64,000 nt of DNA from SAR202 cluster bacterium (GTDB taxonomy: Bacteria; Chloroflexota; Dehalococcoidia; Lucifugimonadales; Lucifugimonadaceae), in the NCBI GenBank assembly GCA_009392215.1, contig VFGZ01000030.1:1-64000 (forward strand). The letters are read 5' to 3'. Positions 60,363 through 64,000 of this stretch are shown here, piece by piece. The position numbers and the translations under genes are program-made. Numbering within the stretch: position 1 is the stretch's first letter; each line of letters opens with the position of its first letter. Below the pieces are notes generated by a model. That model was not told where the DNA came from. It saw nothing but the letters and a program-made list of their open reading frames with translations, and ran no database searches.

Positions 60363-61286
60363 TTATCTGGCGAGAATTTTCCTGACTTCATCAACGTCTT
60401 TATTCATTTGGGTGATTAGTTTTTCGGTGGATTCAAAAGCGATTTCACTTCTGGTGCGAGATATGAACTCAATTTGCATTTGTTGACCGTACAGATCCCC
60501 ATCGTAGTCTAGAATGAAAGTCTCAATTGTACGAACCCCACTGGTTTCAAATGTTGGTCGTACACCTATGCTTGTAGCTGCTTTGTGTGACTTCCCGTTA
60601 ATTTCAACTATGGTCGCGTAAATTCCATTCCCGGGCACAGTGATTGTTGAGTCTGGTTGAATGTTGGCAGTTGGAAAACCTAATTCTCGGCCACGCCTAT
60701 CTCCTTCTATTATTACTCCTGAGATAGAGTAATTTCTTCCGAGCATTATGGCAGCGGATTCGCAATGACCCTTAACGATCGCATTTCGTATGGCCGAACT
60801 AGAGACTGCGCAGCCGTTTACGATTTTAGGAGGGGCTTCTATGAAATCTACATTAGATAATTTTTTCGATAACGAGAGTTTCTCGATTCCTAATCGATCA
60901 AACCCGATTTTTGCATTTGGCCCAACTATCAATGCGTTTAATCCAAAGAGATGTTGAAGTTCGCATACAAATTCTTCGGCGGATAATTTCTGAATGGCTG
61001 TTCCAAAATCTAGTTCTATGATCTGATCAATTCCGATTTCCATCAAAATGTTTCTTCGAGTTTTTAAATTACATATATACGAAACATTAAAATCAGGTTT
61101 TATGAAAGCCCTAGGCTGCTCTTTGAATACTAGAGCGACTGATATTGCGCTACGTGCCTTCGCTTCACATTGTAGTTGCTTGAGCAATGCTTGATGTCCC
61201 AGGTGAACCCCATCAAACGTTCCTACGGTAGCCACAGTCGGGCCATCTTGTATTTCTATGGATGCGAACAGTTCTGAAATCGACAT
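60363..61286 (-). CDS. ribF: bifunctional riboflavin kinase/FAD synthetase
   Basis: VATVGTFDGVHLGHQALLKQL; GRELGFPTANIQPD; ATSIGVRPTF; GDLYGQQMQIEFISRTR. Confidence 0.95.
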   Translation of the reverse strand: MSISELFASIEIQDGPTVATVGTFDGVHLGHQALLKQLQCEAKARSAISVALVFKEQPRAFIKPDFNVSYICNLKTRRNILMEIGIDQIIELDFGTAIQKLSAEEFVCELQHLFGLNALIVGPNAKIGFDRLGIEKLSLSKKLSNVDFIEAPPKIVNGCAVSSSAIRNAIVKGHCESAAIMLGRNYSISGVIIEGDRRGRELGFPTANIQPDSTITVPGNGIYATIVEINGKSHKAATSIGVRPTFETSGVRTIETFILDYDGDLYGQQMQIEFISRTRSEIAFESTEKLITQMNKDVDEVRKILAR

Positions 61287-61326
61287 GATCGACGATAGAT
61301 TAGCCTAGTCGCTGCGATTCGTGGCG

Positions 61327-62364
61327 CTAACTAAGAATCGTGTGTGCTTCCCGGAGCAGGGTTTCGGTAGTTTCCCAATTAATACATGCATCAGTGATTG
61401 ATACACCGTACTGTAAATCTGCCGGGTTACCCAAGGACTGATTGCCCTCATTTAGGTGACTTTCAAGCATTAGGCCAATAACACCGGTATTTCCGGCGGT
61501 GCGCTGTCGAATTACTTCTCGGAATACAATTGGTTGGCGCTTATGATCTTTATTACTATTGGCGTGTGAGCAGTCAATTACGACGTTGCGCCTCAGACCC
61601 GCAGTTTCAAGTAGGGATGTTGCTAGGTTAACTGAGGATTCATCGTAATTTGGTCCGGTTGATCCCCCTCGCAAAATTAATTGCTGAGCCTGATTGCCTG
61701 TGGTGTTAACGACTGAAGCGCGGCCATCGAGGTCGATCCCAAGAAACGCGTGTGGTGAACGTGCTGCTACCATTGCGTCCACGGCGATCTGGCAACTGCC
61801 GCCCGTGCCGTTTTTAAAGCCGATTGGCATTGACAGTCCGCTTGCCATTTGTCTATGGGTTTGACTTTCAGTTGTCCGTGCACCAATTGCTCCCCACGAA
61901 ATCAGATCGGCCATATATTGTGGAGTAAACGGATCTAAGAACTCAGTTCCCGCCGGAAGGCCTATTGCACCGACTTGCAGTAAAAAATCCCTTGCTCGTT
62001 TGAGACCGGTTTGTATGTCAAATGTACCGTCCAGATTGGGGTCATTTATGAGCCCTTTCCAACCTACTGTTGTGCGAGGCTTTTCAAAGTAAACCCGCAT
62101 TACAACTAGGATGGTGTCCTTGACTTCCTCGGCGAGAAGGTAAAGTTTTCTTGCGTATTCGATTCCAGCTTTTTCGTCATGTATAGAACAAGGACCAACG
62201 AGCATCATCATACGAGAGTCGGTTCCGTTTTCGATGTTTTCTATAGAGGTACGAGTTTCGGTAACGATTTTGGTGATTTCAGGAGTAATCGGTTGGGAAT
62301 CTAGGAATGAGCGTGGTGGGCCGAGCGGTTTGAGATCGGTGATTCGTATATCTGATGTGGTCAT
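61327..62364 (-). CDS. aroF: class I 3-deoxy-7-phosphoheptulonate synthase (AroFGH type)
   Basis: MLVGPCSIHD; MRVYFEKPRTTVGWKGLINDP; AIGARTTESQTHRQMASGLSMPIGFKNGT; IDCSHANSNKDH. Confidence 0.95.
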   Translation of the reverse strand: MTTSDIRITDLKPLGPPRSFLDSQPITPEITKIVTETRTSIENIENGTDSRMMMLVGPCSIHDEKAGIEYARKLYLLAEEVKDTILVVMRVYFEKPRTTVGWKGLINDPNLDGTFDIQTGLKRARDFLLQVGAIGLPAGTEFLDPFTPQYMADLISWGAIGARTTESQTHRQMASGLSMPIGFKNGTGGSCQIAVDAMVAARSPHAFLGIDLDGRASVVNTTGNQAQQLILRGGSTGPNYDESSVNLATSLLETAGLRRNVVIDCSHANSNKDHKRQPIVFREVIRQRTAGNTGVIGLMLESHLNEGNQSLGNPADLQYGVSITDACINWETTETLLREAHTILS

Positions 62365-62656
62365 AATTTAGGTTGGATTCTGTATAAATGTTGATTACTT
62401 GAAAAATTGACGGGTTGTCTGCGTTGGGGTAGTGATCACAGTTGGATAGTTTTGATTTAGTCGTTTTTTAAACTGGGATCGGGTAGAAATACGGTCAGTA
62501 ATTTAGCTGCGATATGACTGCTCGTATGTATACAGGTTGCTTGTAAAACCACAATACGAGGCAATAACCCAAGATGGATTGGTCTGGATTAGAGCTGGTA
62601 CCCGAATTCGGTGGGAGTTATGCAAGTATTTTGTCTTCAAGCTAGGTTTTCTCACT

Positions 62657-63094
62657 TTAGGTGTTTGGAGTTGAAAGATCGGGACGCAGTTTAGCAGCAT
62701 CGTGAAGGTACACGTGCATTATCTCATTCTGTATTTTGTTTGTGTTCCAAAGAATAAGTATACGTATGCAACGCGTCAACGCCCCAGGGCGTGCCATCTC
62801 ATGACTGCACATTAATGGTACGTCGTTCCACCCTAATCGTTCTCGTGCTGCAACTGCAGGGAATTCAGCGATTAAATCAGGGCTGGTGCTAAATTGTACA
62901 GACGCGACGTCATCCTGCTTGATCTTGTTAGCTTGAATAAGCTTGGATAATAACTCTTCAGTTGCATCCAGTACGTCTCTAGCTGATGTTCCTGTGGTTG
63001 TCGTTGCGCCTTTTATACCTCGGACCTTTGTTGCCAATCTTCTCCTCAAAATGTTTTTGTATGGCTTGTCGGTAAGCGTACGGTAGCTTACCAC
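62657..63094 (-). CDS. aroH: monofunctional chorismate mutase, AroH class (start may be internal)
   Basis: VRGIKGATTTTGTSARDVLDATEELLSKLI; VASVQFSTSPDLIAEFPAVAARE; LMCSHEM. Confidence 0.88.
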   Translation of the reverse strand: MVSYRTLTDKPYKNILRRRLATKVRGIKGATTTTGTSARDVLDATEELLSKLIQANKIKQDDVASVQFSTSPDLIAEFPAVAARERLGWNDVPLMCSHEMARPGALTRCIRILILWNTNKIQNEIMHVYLHDAAKLRPDLSTPNT

Positions 63095-63104
63095 TACAGG
63101 TAAC

Positions 63105-63953
63105 TTAATTTGCCACGCCTTGTCTAATCGTACCCGGAATTAATGATCGTATAAATTTTCCAGCCCGCTCTGGAGCATCAGATGAATTTCCGCAAGAGAT
63201 CCTGTTTATCAATTCACTTCCCACGACCGCGCTGTCAGCATATTCAGCTACATTCGCTACGTGATCTGCCGTTGAGATACCGAATCCGATACCAATTGGT
63301 AAGTCGGTGAAACGACGTACATTTTTCGCTAGTATCTTTACTCGTTCTGACATAGATGACCTTGCGCCGGTAACCCCCAATACTGAGATGCAGTAGATGA
63401 AACCGCGTGCTCTTTTGCAAGCATGTTCGATAGCGCGTTCGGTAGAGGTTAGTGCCAGCAAAGGAATTAGTACCAAGCCTGTTCGATCCACCGCATCTTG
63501 TAGTGGATCTGCTTCAGCTGCAGGCAGATCTGCAGCTATGATCCCATCAACACCAGCCACAAGCGCATTTGAACAAAATTTATCAAGACCCATAGACAGA
63601 ATATTGTTGTAATAGCCCATGATCACAATAGGGATATCAATTCCAGCTTCTCGAATTTCTTTTACTGTGTCCAAACAGGTTGATGGTGTGACACCGTTTT
63701 CAAGGGCCTGGTGACCGGACGCTTGAATAGTAGGCCCATCTCCTAATGGATCACTGAATGGCATACCTAGCTCAATGACGTCAGCTCCGGCTTCTGCAAT
63801 AGCTCGGACAATGTTTTTTGTTATACCTGGTTCAGGAAAATCAATTGTCACGTATGGTATCAACGCGATACGACCTTCTTTATTAGCTTTATCGATTGCT
63901 TGCCGGATTCTGTCTGTCGCCATATATTCAATTCCCTTTATTGCAGTAATCAA
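63105..63953 (-). CDS. trpA: tryptophan synthase alpha subunit (likely start ATG 63921)
   Basis: IPYVTIDFPEPGIT; DVIELGMPFSDPLGDGPTIQASGHQAL; GVDGIIAADLPAAEAD; VTGARSSMS; GIGFGIST. Confidence 0.95.
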   Translation of the reverse strand: MITAIKGIEYMATDRIRQAIDKANKEGRIALIPYVTIDFPEPGITKNIVRAIAEAGADVIELGMPFSDPLGDGPTIQASGHQALENGVTPSTCLDTVKEIREAGIDIPIVIMGYYNNILSMGLDKFCSNALVAGVDGIIAADLPAAEADPLQDAVDRTGLVLIPLLALTSTERAIEHACKRARGFIYCISVLGVTGARSSMSERVKILAKNVRRFTDLPIGIGFGISTADHVANVAEYADSAVVGSELINRISCGNSSDAPERAGKFIRSLIPGTIRQGVAN

Positions 63954-64000
63954 ATTTCAGGTGCATATTTTGCCAGCATAATCGCTACTGAATTGTGTAA

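Overview
Compact bacterial chromosomal window with tightly packed genes, many convergent pairs with gaps of only a few nt or overlapping ends, and no CRISPR, IS element, integrase or phage genes seen. Housekeeping genes: dus, plsY, ymdB-like, rny, L25/ctc, pgpA, sucCD, tRNA-Ser(TGA), polA, coaD, rsmD, lysS, serS, pth, ligA, tyrS, ribF, class I DAHP synthase, aroH, trpA. The rest is catabolic and accessory: four enolase-superfamily (MR/MLE) paralogs, a Gfo/Idh/MocA oxidoreductase, a Cys-type sulfatase, D-aminoacylase-like, HyuA/HyuB, a D-threonine-aldolase-like protein, MlrC/M81, tandem hydroxypyruvate-isomerase-like proteins, two alpha/beta hydrolases and a UxuA-like protein. This content resembles marine Chloroflexota of SAR202 type (inference only; not tested). 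The most notable observation is at 57060-57707. The ORF track splits a peroxiredoxin into two fragments at an in-frame TGA. The TGA sits exactly where the peroxidatic cysteine of the W-C-x-x-C motif belongs (FYRAFW-[TGA]-AAC). A perfect 6-bp hairpin with a GUG loop begins 15 nt downstream, which fits a bacterial SECIS. I read this as a candidate selenocysteine-containing lipoprotein peroxiredoxin. A perfect 27-bp inverted repeat covers its likely ribosome-binding site and start codon. Secondary findings are an Rrf2-MoeB-CysM cluster that looks like a sulfur-carrier-protein-dependent cysteine synthesis route lacking a local carrier gene, and an Old Yellow Enzyme gene that appears to start at ATT.
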